This document shows, piece by piece, positions 7,380 through 16,471 of a stretch of DNA of 64,000 bases. The stretch is from the NCBI RefSeq assembly GCF_019209935.1, contig NZ_JAHUTN010000012.1, positions 27,306 to 91,305 of the forward strand. The letters are read 5' to 3'. The notes below the pieces were generated by a model that saw only the letters and a list, made by a program, of their open reading frames with translations, did not search any database and had not been told where the DNA came from. Source of the stretch: Corynebacterium sp. TAE3-ERU16. GTDB lineage: Bacteria; Actinomycetota; Actinomycetes; Mycobacteriales; Mycobacteriaceae. Positions within the stretch are counted from its first letter, which is position 1; each line of letters opens with the position of its first letter. The position numbers and the translations under genes were made by a program.

Positions 7380-9907
7380 TCCGGCTCGCCCTCGCGCAGC
7401 TCCGCCGACGTGGACTGCGTTATCTCTCACTGTTCTTCTCCATCTTCGCGGCCGTCGCACTCACCGTGGCAACCGCCGCGATCACGACCACGCTGCAGCG
7501 CACGGTGGGCGAGATCTTCGACCGGCCCTACGCGAATGCGGATGTCGTGGTCACCGTCCGGCACTCCGCCGGGGAGGCCGATCCGTTGGCGGTCATCCGA
7601 TCCGTTCCCGGCGTCGCGGATGCGGTGTTCGACCGGACCTTCCGGGGCGCGGTCGCCGACACCGGCGCCGTGTACCGCTCCACCTACGTCCAGTCCATCA
7701 CCGACGGTCCCCTGCAGTGGCGCTCCCTCACCGAGGGCGGTTTCCCGACATCCGACAATGAGGTCCTCGCCACCGACGACGACCACACGATCGGTCAGGA
7801 ACTCTCCCTCGAGGCACCCGGGATCCCGGACCCGGCCCGGGTGACGATCGTGGGACAGGTGGAGAAATCCGCCCAGGAACAGCTCATCGGCTCAGACTCC
7901 GTTCTCGCCACACCGGCAGCCGTCGAAGCCTGGTCCGGCGGTTCCTACACCGGGGAGATCCGGGTCGCCGCGGCACCCGGAACCACGCCGGAGGCGCTGG
8001 TCGGCGCTATCAGCGCCGCACTGCCGCCGGGCACCTCGACCGCGGTCACCACCGCCACGGCACACACCGCGGAACTCTCCGACCGGTACCTGTCCAAACG
8101 CGACCGCTACTTCCTGCTGCTCGCGGTATTCATCGCGGTCGTCGCGGCGGTCGCCGGCCTGGTGATCCTCTCGGCGTTCTCGGTACTCACCGGGGAGCGC
8201 CAGCGCGAGTTCGCACTCCTGCGCTCCACGGGTGCGTCCACCACTCAGATCCTCACCTCCGTCATCGTGGAGGCCACGATCCTCGGCGCCCTCGCGGGAA
8301 TGCTCGGCGCACCTGCCGGGCTGTGGCTCGCGGGTATCGCGGGTGAAAACGCCGGTGCCCTCGGGGTGCGGGTCCCGCTCGCGGATGTGACACTGCCCGG
8401 GACCTGGCAGGCGGTCATCGTGTTCCTCGGGGTGATCACGGCGGTGCTCGCTGCGCTCCCGGCGGGACGGTCGGCCGTTCGGCGCCCCATCACGCAGTCA
8501 CTCGCCTCACAGGGGGTGAGCCAACAGAGCGCCCTGCGCCGCGTACTCACATTCGTCCTCGGCGCAGCTGCAACCGCGGCCGGGCTCGCCGCCGCGACCT
8601 TGGTCGCCGGACAGACGGCGAAGCGGGCGGTGGTCGGTTCGGTGGGGGCCGCCAGCCTCATCGCACTCGGCGTTCTCGTCATGCTCGCCGTCCTCCTGCC
8701 TGCCCTGATCAACCGACTCTCCCGCGTCATGGGGCTGCTCCCCGTTCCCACGCTGCAGCTCGGCGCAGCCTTCGTCGGCCGCCAGGTGCAACGCTCGGGA
8801 GCGCTGGTGGCGATCATCTTCGCCGGGGTCACGCTCGTCTCCGCGGTGCTCCACGGGCAGGACATAATCCGGGACCATCTCACCGCGGGTGCCCGGGGAT
8901 CCGGCGACATCGATGTCACGGTGACCGCTCTCGAGGATTCGGTCCCGGATGATCTGGTCGCCGCGATCCGGAACACCGACGGGGTGGCCGGGGCGATCGC
9001 ACCGGGTGCGGCCCGGGTCGACAACCCGTGGGGTGGCTCGGAGAACGCCCTCACCCTGGATCAGGCCGCTGGTGGGCAACTGCTCCGCGGTGGAGAGGGT
9101 GCCGCACCGGGGGAGATCATCGTCGGTGACTACTCACCGATCCGCGATCGTGTGAAGGAAGGCCGCCAGGTCGAACTGACCATCTTCGACCAACCGGTCA
9201 CCGCCACGGTCCGCCACGGGACCGGCCGAACGAGCTTCATCGCGCCGGATCTCGTGGACGGCGCCCGCAGCCGCTCACTCGAGGCGAAGGGCGTTCCGGT
9301 GGACAAGGCACCGCCACTCCCCCGCCCGGCGATCCTGATCCGCACCGACGGGCCCCCGGATCAGGCCGCGGACAGTCCTACGCTCACCGCCATCAATGCC
9401 ACCATCGCGCAGAACGGGTCCCGGGTGTCGGTCGCGGAGAGCTTCTCCACCAGGGCCGAGATCGCCGCAACCGCAGACCGGATACTGACCATGTCAACAC
9501 TGATGACGCTCGTCGCCGGACTGATAGCTGGTGTCGGTGTCGCGAACACGGTCACCCTCGCGGTCCGGGAGCGCGCACGGGACACGGAGCTTCTCGGGGC
9601 GCTGGGCATGTCCCGGGGTGGTCAACTGTTGATGCTGCTGACTGAAGTCACGGTCCTCGCGATCCCGGCCGCCCTCATAGCCGCCATCGCCGGAGGGGTA
9701 CTCGGAACATGGGTGGGGGGAACTGTCACTTCGGGCGGCAGTGGTACCGGAATGCCTTCCCGCCCAGACACCGTAGCAGCCTTTGGGCTCTCCCTCGGGG
9801 CGCTACTCATAACGTGGTTCGTAACACTCGCCGCTGGAGGGCGCAACCGTGCTAGTGAAGATAAGAAACATTGCCCAACCAAAATGCCCTCGACAAGCCA
9901 AGCGTAA
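7376..9907 (+). CDS. FtsX-like (MacB-type) ABC permease
   Basis: The product is 843 residues. A first membrane segment (about residues 15-35) is followed by a large extracytoplasmic domain, then an FtsX block of three segments (about 245-365), a further segment pair, a second outside domain and a final FtsX block (about 700-820). This is the duplicated FtsX layout that pairs with a MacB-type ATPase. The GTG start overlaps the ATPase stop. The last 15 or so codons (after GGRNRASED) switch to an AT-richer, atypical composition, so the native C-terminus may have been replaced at the island junction. The cargo is unknown. Confidence 0.9.
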   Translation: MIRLALAQLRRRGLRYLSLFFSIFAAVALTVATAAITTTLQRTVGEIFDRPYANADVVVTVRHSAGEADPLAVIRSVPGVADAVFDRTFRGAVADTGAVYRSTYVQSITDGPLQWRSLTEGGFPTSDNEVLATDDDHTIGQELSLEAPGIPDPARVTIVGQVEKSAQEQLIGSDSVLATPAAVEAWSGGSYTGEIRVAAAPGTTPEALVGAISAALPPGTSTAVTTATAHTAELSDRYLSKRDRYFLLLAVFIAVVAAVAGLVILSAFSVLTGERQREFALLRSTGASTTQILTSVIVEATILGALAGMLGAPAGLWLAGIAGENAGALGVRVPLADVTLPGTWQAVIVFLGVITAVLAALPAGRSAVRRPITQSLASQGVSQQSALRRVLTFVLGAAATAAGLAAATLVAGQTAKRAVVGSVGAASLIALGVLVMLAVLLPALINRLSRVMGLLPVPTLQLGAAFVGRQVQRSGALVAIIFAGVTLVSAVLHGQDIIRDHLTAGARGSGDIDVTVTALEDSVPDDLVAAIRNTDGVAGAIAPGAARVDNPWGGSENALTLDQAAGGQLLRGGEGAAPGEIIVGDYSPIRDRVKEGRQVELTIFDQPVTATVRHGTGRTSFIAPDLVDGARSRSLEAKGVPVDKAPPLPRPAILIRTDGPPDQAADSPTLTAINATIAQNGSRVSVAESFSTRAEIAATADRILTMSTLMTLVAGLIAGVGVANTVTLAVRERARDTELLGALGMSRGGQLLMLLTEVTVLAIPAALIAAIAGGVLGTWVGGTVTSGGSGTGMPSRPDTVAAFGLSLGALLITWFVTLAAGGRNRASEDKKHCPTKMPSTSQA

Positions 9908-10212
9908 CCTAAAACAGCCATCGGAAATCTGCGGGCGACATCACAGCGATCCAAGAATCTAACCACATAGAGAAGTTCTCCACCCCGACCAGCCCTACAG
10001 CAGATTCGTCGAACCGGGTAGAACGTGGGACGATCATGGGAGACGTTGTAGAATCGATCCAACTCGTCACGAAAACCAGAACCATTACCCCCCATCATTC
10101 TCGGAAGACCGGCCCACATGTTTCAAATCTCCCCCGAAGCTAGACACCCCAATAGCTCAATCCTCGCCTATAGCGACCATAGCCGTAGCAACCCCCGAGG
10201 AATCTAAACCGG
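9908..10212. other. Left-end intergenic region of the island, no gene recognised
   Basis: There are 305 bases between the ABC permease and the first glycosyltransferase. A leftward open frame crosses it but resembles nothing and extends into the permease gene. CGAGGA about 11 bases before the ATG at 10213 is a possible ribosome binding site, and a TATAGC hexamer near 10170 is a weak promoter candidate. Confidence 0.5.
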
Positions 10213-11499
10213 ATGCATATCCTCCTCATCACACAATACTGGGAACCCGAACAGGGAGTCGTTCAACGCCGCTGGCAGTGGATAAGCGAAGCACTCATTG
10301 AGGCTGGCCATGAGCTTACTGTCGTATGCCCACCACCACACTATCCCTCCGGGCACCTTATTTCGTCCGAGCCTCGCCACCAGACAGGGTCAATAGATCA
10401 GACATCCGAAGGTATACGGGTGTACCGGACAGCATTTCTTGGCCACGGAACATCATTGGTGAGCCGAATCCTGGACCAAGGGAGAATAATGCTGTCTCAG
10501 ATGTGGATCGCGAGGCGAGCTGCTCGCGACGCTAAAAAAGAGGGACGACCATTCTCCTTGGTTTGCTGCACGATACCGGCCCTGCCGTCCTCAATTGTCG
10601 CTTTTACGTTATCTAGAATCCTACGCAAACCTCTCGTTGTAGAACTCCGAGATGCCTGGCCAGAAATCTTAGAATACCTCGACGAATGGAAAGACCGACC
10701 CACCCAAGAAACAGCAACACCTAGGAAACTAAAGGTTTCTGCGCTTCATTTTGGACTAGTTCAATTCGGGCGTATCCTGAATTTCATACTGAAATACAGC
10801 AATACAATAATCACAACAACCGAATCGCTCGCCGATTTGAAACGTACACAGGTTCGCGGATCGGTTTTTACTGTCCGAAATCGACCAAATATCATGAAAC
10901 CAATTACACTGGCAACAGACTGCCGCAAGGACGGACCACTTCGCATCCTGTATGCGGGGACCGTCGGCAGAGCACAGGGAATGGAAAATGCTATGCGGGC
11001 CTTACAGATCGCCGTCAATGAAGGCACGGAAATCGAAATGAGAATAATCGGCGATGGCGCACATCTAGACCGTGTCCAAAAAATCGCCAAATCCGAGAAA
11101 TTGCCCGTCGAATTTCTCGGAAGAATTCCGTTCTCTGAGGTAGGCCAGCACTATCAATGGGCCGATACCGTTTTGGTACATCTTCAATCATGGAAACCAA
11201 TGGAATACACAATACCTTCCAAACTATTTGAAGGGATGCGGGCGGAAAAGCATATTACTGCGGCGCTAGCGGGTGAAGCAGCAAATATCGTAAAACAAGC
11301 ACAAATTGGAGACGTAGTTCAACCAATGAACCCACAAGCATTGGCACGTCTTTGGATAAGCTTGGCCTCTAACCGCCAAAAGCTGCATGTTCACGGACGA
11401 GGCGCAGATTGGTTTGAACAAGACCTCGGAGAGGATGAACTTAAGAAGCTCTGGCTTCGCGCAGCTGAAACCGCATGTCGTAAACCAAAGAGAAGATAA
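10213..11499 (+). CDS. GT4-family glycosyltransferase (WbuB-like)
   Basis: The product is 428 residues with a GT-B fold. The N-terminal domain starts MHILLITQYWEPEQGVVQRR and contains ELRDAWPEIL near residue 140, a variant of the RDLWPES block of WbuB-type enzymes. The C-terminal domain has the donor-binding region ILYAGTVGRAQGMENAMRAL and an E-rich loop with PSKLFEGM. It should transfer a sugar onto a lipid-linked or growing chain on the cytoplasmic face. Codon use is AT-rich relative to flanking genes. It begins the rightward arm that continues with the exporter and WecC. Donor and acceptor are unknown. Confidence 0.85.
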   Translation: MHILLITQYWEPEQGVVQRRWQWISEALIEAGHELTVVCPPPHYPSGHLISSEPRHQTGSIDQTSEGIRVYRTAFLGHGTSLVSRILDQGRIMLSQMWIARRAARDAKKEGRPFSLVCCTIPALPSSIVAFTLSRILRKPLVVELRDAWPEILEYLDEWKDRPTQETATPRKLKVSALHFGLVQFGRILNFILKYSNTIITTTESLADLKRTQVRGSVFTVRNRPNIMKPITLATDCRKDGPLRILYAGTVGRAQGMENAMRALQIAVNEGTEIEMRIIGDGAHLDRVQKIAKSEKLPVEFLGRIPFSEVGQHYQWADTVLVHLQSWKPMEYTIPSKLFEGMRAEKHITAALAGEAANIVKQAQIGDVVQPMNPQALARLWISLASNRQKLHVHGRGADWFEQDLGEDELKKLWLRAAETACRKPKRR

Positions 11500-11651
11500 G
11501 CCTCCCCTATCAGGATGGCGTTCTCGACACCTCAATTATGGCCTTCTACAAACGGTCCAGCGAGAGACGAAAACTCATTTCTAGAACCCGCACCATCAGG
11601 ATTTTTTATATCCTCGCGATCGCGCGCCTAACATAATAAGGAGACATAATC

Positions 11652-12551
11652 ATGATAAGCGGACGTCCTCGTACAGGAAATCAGGGACACCATCGACGCA
11701 CTGAGCATAGTCGATCCGGGAGAGAGCTGTTTCTAAAACCGGTGACGGGACGCCCGCCGTTACCGGAATACGTAGCGCAACTCTGGCAAAGAAGACACTT
11801 CATTAAAGCCGAAGCAAGGGCCAAAGCGTTCTCCGGAACACGAAACATGGTCCTTGGAAATCTCTGGTTGATTATCGGGCCTTTTCTGGACGTTGCTGTT
11901 TATGGTTTGATTTTTGGAATGATATTAAAGACCTCTCGGGGGATCGACCAATTCGTGCCATATCTGGTCGTCGGCGTGATCCTTTTCCGTATGCTAGCCA
12001 AGGATCTGAACGACGGAAGCAATCTAATTCGGTCACATCGGAATATTATTAAGGCGTTTCCATTTCCACGCGCCGCCCTGGTGTTCTCGCTTAAGCTCCG
12101 CGGCATTTATGATTCCTTGCCGCCAATTATTGTGTTGCTTTTATTCATTTACCTTTACCCAAACGGGCCAAATCCCAATTGGACAGCGGTCCTTTTTTTT
12201 CCGGTTTTTTGCCTCCTTAAACTATTTGGAACTGGGCTAACTTTTTTGTCCGCATGGATGACTCACATTATTCCAGATCTTTCAAAGATCATCCAATTTT
12301 TTTCTCGGTTTTGGTTTTACATATCCGGCGTATTCTTTAGCATCGACAGATTTGTCGAACAGCCGCAGTTACTAAAAATCATGCAAGGAAATCCTGCTTA
12401 CCAGATTCTATCTATGTCTCGAGATCTGCTGATCTACAATGTCTTACCGCCGTTAGATTCTTGGATATTCGTATCGGCTTGGTCTTGCACTACATTAATA
12501 ATTGGGTTTATTCTATTTTGGACAAGGGAGGTAAAGTATGCGAAATTCTGA
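11652..12551 (+). CDS. Polysaccharide ABC exporter permease (Wzm/TagG type)
   Basis: The product is 299 residues. An N-terminal amphipathic region (about residues 35-65, ending in KAFSGTRNMVLGNLW) precedes six predicted membrane segments, the pattern of ABC-2 polysaccharide exporters such as Wzm, TagG and RfbA. AAGGAG upstream of the ATG supports the start. It overlaps the ATPase gene by 14 bases. The family flips a lipid-linked polymer across the inner membrane. In mycobacteria a Wzm/Wzt pair exports galactan. Here the pair sits with ManNAcA genes and so probably carries a separate polymer. Confidence 0.88.
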   Translation: MISGRPRTGNQGHHRRTEHSRSGRELFLKPVTGRPPLPEYVAQLWQRRHFIKAEARAKAFSGTRNMVLGNLWLIIGPFLDVAVYGLIFGMILKTSRGIDQFVPYLVVGVILFRMLAKDLNDGSNLIRSHRNIIKAFPFPRAALVFSLKLRGIYDSLPPIIVLLLFIYLYPNGPNPNWTAVLFFPVFCLLKLFGTGLTFLSAWMTHIIPDLSKIIQFFSRFWFYISGVFFSIDRFVEQPQLLKIMQGNPAYQILSMSRDLLIYNVLPPLDSWIFVSAWSCTTLIIGFILFWTREVKYAKF

Positions 12552-13431
12552 AGATTCCTCCGCAAAGCACGGCACCAAGCTGCCGGAGTTTATTTCAGTT
12601 GATGTCAAGGGGATCTCAGTTACTTACGATGTACCTTCATCAATGCCCAAAACAGGGCTTTCAGCTACACTAAGAAGGCTTCTCGGAAAAGCAGCCACCG
12701 AACAGGTCCACGCGCTAAAGAACATCAATCTCACTGCTCGCGCCGGAGAATCCATTGGCGTCCTCGGACTTAACGGATCCGGTAAATCAACGCTTCTTCG
12801 AATACTCGCTGGCCTCGAAACTCCAACCACCGGGCGCGTACTAGCCTCGAGCCAGCCAACGCTTCTCGGCGTCTCAGCTGCGTTGGAACCTACTCGATCG
12901 GGTTTAGAAAATATAAAGTTAGGCTGCCTTGCAATTGGCATGAAACCCGACCAACTCGATTCAGCTATCCGCGAAGTTGTTGAGCTATCCGGTATTTCCA
13001 ACTCGTTACACCTGCCGATGAATACCTACTCATCAGGCATGGCAGCGCGTCTTAGGTTTGCCATTGCCACAGCAGCCGAGCCGGATATTCTTCTGATCGA
13101 TGAGGCCTTGGCGACCGGCGACGCGGCATTCCGTAAAAGAACGCAAGATAAAATGGCACAGCTTAGAGCGAGGGCCGGTACAGTGTTCCTTGTTTCACAT
13201 CAACCGAAGACCATCGAAGCCATGTGTTCCCGTGCCATCTGGCTACATGAAGGGCGACTCATCGCGGATTCGACAGCTGACGACTTGTCGAAACAGTACA
13301 CTAAGTGGGCTTTAGCTATGTCACAAGGGAGGATGAGCGAAGCAGATCGAATTATAGGGCACACCATTAGAAGTGCCGATCTACCAAGATTCCACACGAA
13401 ATCTGAGGGCAGTGGACAACATTCTGCTTAA
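12538..13431 (+). CDS. Polysaccharide ABC exporter ATPase (Wzt/TagH type)
   Basis: The product is 297 residues. Walker A is GLNGSGKST (near residue 80), the signature is YSSGMAARLRF and Walker B is ILLIDEALATGD. The YSSGM form of the signature and the EALATGD block are characteristic of TagH/Wzt exporter ATPases rather than importers. A short C-terminal extension after VSHQPKTIEAMCSRAIWLHEGRL lacks a large carbohydrate-binding module, suggesting no substrate terminator recognition of the E. coli O9 type. The gene overlaps the permease gene by 14 bases. Confidence 0.9.
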   Translation: MRNSEDSSAKHGTKLPEFISVDVKGISVTYDVPSSMPKTGLSATLRRLLGKAATEQVHALKNINLTARAGESIGVLGLNGSGKSTLLRILAGLETPTTGRVLASSQPTLLGVSAALEPTRSGLENIKLGCLAIGMKPDQLDSAIREVVELSGISNSLHLPMNTYSSGMAARLRFAIATAAEPDILLIDEALATGDAAFRKRTQDKMAQLRARAGTVFLVSHQPKTIEAMCSRAIWLHEGRLIADSTADDLSKQYTKWALAMSQGRMSEADRIIGHTIRSADLPRFHTKSEGSGQHSA

Positions 13432-13627
13432 TCTACATTACATAACTCGGCGGCCACACTACTGCTGCTGAAGACAGTACAAGGACCAATATTCTAGTAG
13501 CCTCAATCTGGGGTAAATTCGCAAAAATGTTGAAATCCTTACACCAAAGCAGTAGAATTACGTTGACCTTCACGGGGGCGATCTCCATGCCCCAACACAA
13601 TCCCGCCGTTTTCACGAAAGGCCAGCT

Positions 13628-14899
13628 ATGATTTCTTCAGCTTCAACCGGTTCCCCTAAGAGGGTGTGCGTCGTAGGGCTTGGCTACATTGGGCTGCCGA
13701 CCGCGGTATTCATCGCGAAGGCTGGATACGAAGTGGTCGGCGTTGACATCAAAGAAAGCTTTGTTAATAAGATAAACAACGGTGACGTACCGTTCTTTGA
13801 ACCCGACTTTGAGGCTCTTCTTAAAGAAGTTGTTTCGAACGGTTCCCTCAAAGCTCAAACGACTACACCAACCGCGAATGTATACATCGTGGCAGTGCCT
13901 ACCCCATTCAAAGAACACTATGAGGTCGATGACAGCTTCATTATGGCAGCAGCGACCGGAATCGCAGAGAAGCTTGAAGGAGGCGGCCTGGTAATTCTCG
14001 AATCAACTTCGCCCCCCGGAACTACACAGCGCATGGCTGACCAGATCCTGAAATTGCGTAGCGACCTAACCAGTAAGCCTGGCCTTCCGAACTCCGTGTA
14101 CTTTGCACATTGTCCAGAACGGGTCCTACCGGGACAAATCGTTCGTGAGATGGCGGAGAATGATAGGGTCATTGGCGGCCTGAATGGCGAAGCCAACGAA
14201 CTGACTCGAGAAGTTTACAGCTCTTTCTGTAACGGCGAGCTCCTCTTAACAGACGCTACCACCGCCGAAATGGCCAAGCTAACCGAGAATTCTTTCCGAG
14301 ATGTTAACATTGCCTTCGCGAACGAGTTATCACTTATATCAGACCGGCTGGGCATTGACGTTTGGGAACTGATTGATCTTGCGAACCATCATCCTCGCGT
14401 GAATATCTTGAACCCGGGCCCGGGCGTGGGTGGACACTGCATTGCGGTAGACCCTTGGTTCATCGTATCTGCCGTACCTGAAGAGGCAAAGCTGATTCGT
14501 ACAGCCCGCGAGATAAACAGTGGAAAGCCGGCATACGTCGTTGAATCACTCAAGTCCGCAGCAGAGGAAGCCGGTCCCCAGTCCAAGGTGGCAATTCTAG
14601 GCTTAGCGTTTAAGGCCGATATCGACGACCTGCGAGAATCGCCCGCTGTAGAGATTACGGCGAATTTGTCCCAGGAACTGGGTAGCCATGAATTACTTGT
14701 CGTGGAGCCATTCGTCGATAAGTTGCCAGATAGTCTAGCAGAACGTCCAAACGTGACCATGACCGAACAAGCCTCAGCAATTGAGCTCGCTGACGTCATT
14801 GCGGTACTCGTCGATCACACTCAGTTTAAAGAAATTTCTCCGACTGCATTAGCCGGAAAAACCGTGGTCGACACACGCGGGTTGTTTCGTAAGAAATAG
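13628..14899 (+). CDS. wecC: UDP-N-acetyl-D-mannosamine dehydrogenase
   Basis: The product is 423 residues and oxidises UDP-ManNAc to UDP-ManNAcA with two NAD. The Rossmann motif VVGLGYIGLPTA lies at residues 15-26. The central helix region has AEMAKLTENSFRDVNIAFANE, and the catalytic cysteine sits in GPGVGGHCIAVDPWF. That last form (HCIAVDPWF) fits WecC better than UDP-glucose dehydrogenases. The C-terminal UDP-binding domain has LGLAFKADIDDLRESPA. The gene stands 196 bases after the exporter ATPase. Pairing with wecB in the same island supports the substrate assignment. Confidence 0.92.
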   Translation: MISSASTGSPKRVCVVGLGYIGLPTAVFIAKAGYEVVGVDIKESFVNKINNGDVPFFEPDFEALLKEVVSNGSLKAQTTTPTANVYIVAVPTPFKEHYEVDDSFIMAAATGIAEKLEGGGLVILESTSPPGTTQRMADQILKLRSDLTSKPGLPNSVYFAHCPERVLPGQIVREMAENDRVIGGLNGEANELTREVYSSFCNGELLLTDATTAEMAKLTENSFRDVNIAFANELSLISDRLGIDVWELIDLANHHPRVNILNPGPGVGGHCIAVDPWFIVSAVPEEAKLIRTAREINSGKPAYVVESLKSAAEEAGPQSKVAILGLAFKADIDDLRESPAVEITANLSQELGSHELLVVEPFVDKLPDSLAERPNVTMTEQASAIELADVIAVLVDHTQFKEISPTALAGKTVVDTRGLFRKK

Positions 14900-14981
14900 C
14901 CGCAGGTGTCCCTGATTGGGGCACCACCTTATTGTTACGGGTTGTGCCCCAGTCGACTCCGTCGGCATCCCACTAATAGCG

Positions 14982-16306
14982 GGCCTTTCCGGTTTTTCGA
15001 TGGCGTTGATCTGGTTGGGGAATCAGCCGGAGTCGGAGAATCAGCGCAGGATGTATTTGGGTTTAGGAAAGCCCAGGGCGATGCCACGGAGGTGTTCGAG
15101 GCGTGCGTTGACCGCTTCGACGAGGGCTGTTTCTGGCGCCAGTATCGAAACAGGCCGAGATCTCGCGGCGTCGTGTCCACAGTGATCGTCTTGGTTGGGC
15201 AGGTTCGGCCAAGAGCGTCGGACACACCGCGATGGATCGAGCGGAGCACCTTGTCCATGGCGATCCTGCCGTCCCGGCGCCGACGACCGGCTTAGGTGTC
15301 GGTAGGTCGTGGGAGACGCGGTAGATCACCTCCACCCCGACACGGGAGTCATAAGCGGTGAATACAGTGTCGAGACGGGTTCATCGCCGCTCGGTGCACA
15401 ACCCAGTACCGGTCACAATCATGCGTCAAATCCCGTACAGCAGATCCCCGGTCCGGCTGTGGTGCCTGCAGGCGTGGTGCTGGATTCGTGGGCGGCACAG
15501 CTTCGGTTTCTCGGCGGCGAGGTTCACGACCTGGAATGGGTCCATCACCGAACGTGCCGACTAGCACCGCCCGCGATGTCCGCAGGGTGGTAGCCGGCGG
15601 ACCCGTCCTAGGCCACGACCTTGACTCGGTCCCGCTTCTGCCGGTCACGAGCACCCAATCAGTCGGACGGGAACTTCGCGCAGTGGACCTGGACCATCTC
15701 TCCAGCAGACAGCTCGGCCACCTTCCCGTCGACCACCGGTATGAAGGTCCACCAAATCGGTGACAAACACACTGCGCCCGTCCCCGCGAACGTGTGCTCA
15801 TCGACGCCAGGCACCCGCCCCCCCTTCAAGGTGACACACACCGTCATAGGCCAGTGCCCGCACGGCGTTGACCAGGGCCCCACCAATACCGAATTCTGCG
15901 ACGACCGCGGAACACGCTGACGCGGTCGACCACCGAACCTTTGCAGGACCCTAACCGTGCACCGTAGGTAATCGTGGCCCTGGGTTCGTCCGGAAGCGGT
16001 GACTGTTATCGGAACATCCCCGTGCCGCAGCTGCAGTTGCCCCAAGTCGGCCGGGGTAACCGCACGGGCGGCCCGATAGAGTGTCTGACAATCAGTGTGT
16101 CTGACAATCAGCGAATCAATGACCGTGCAACCGGGGTGATCAAGCGACCGGCCCGCGACCTTGTGCTCCGGGTATGCCGGGCCAATGGTGAACCGGGCAC
16201 TGAAACAGGTGCGTGCGGTGTCCTCGATCCCGTCAACGGCGATCGTCACCCGAAATTCCACGGTACGGAACATGGTCTCAGCGAGCAGGCTGGCAGTAGC
16301 GTTCAC
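14982..16306 (-). mobile_element. Decayed ISL3-family insertion sequence (IS31831-like transposase remnant)
   Basis: On the minus strand the pieces of one transposase can be followed in order across different frames. The start is at 16306 (TASLLAETMFRTVEFRVTI). GVDEHTF appears near 15815, and the C-terminal block ALVEAVNARLEHLRGIALGF, typical of ISL3 transposases, appears near 15060-15120. Several stops and frameshifts separate them. The left end GGCCTTTCCGGTTTTT at 14982 resembles ISL3-type termini; the right end is uncertain (a weak candidate near 16360). A 16-bp tandem duplication (GTGTCTGACAATCA repeated) lies at 16081-16110. The element lies between wecC and the leftward glycosyltransferase operon and should be inactive. 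Confidence 0.75.
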
Positions 16307-16471
16307 GGCAGGTCCCCGTGGTGTTGGGCACAGGCGTAAAGAAATCTACATCTTCACCCCCGGAAACCGGCTATCTCACCCCGGCGACCACCAGGGCTCC
16401 GCGCCCAAGACGCTCTCTCAAACCGGACAATCCTTATGGTGTCAAATCTCTAGTTTCGAATGTATGGCCTT

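Noticed and set aside
9622..10119. 165-codon minus-strand frame across the left island junction
   Set aside because: Half of it is antisense to the permease gene, and the remainder resembles nothing recognisable.
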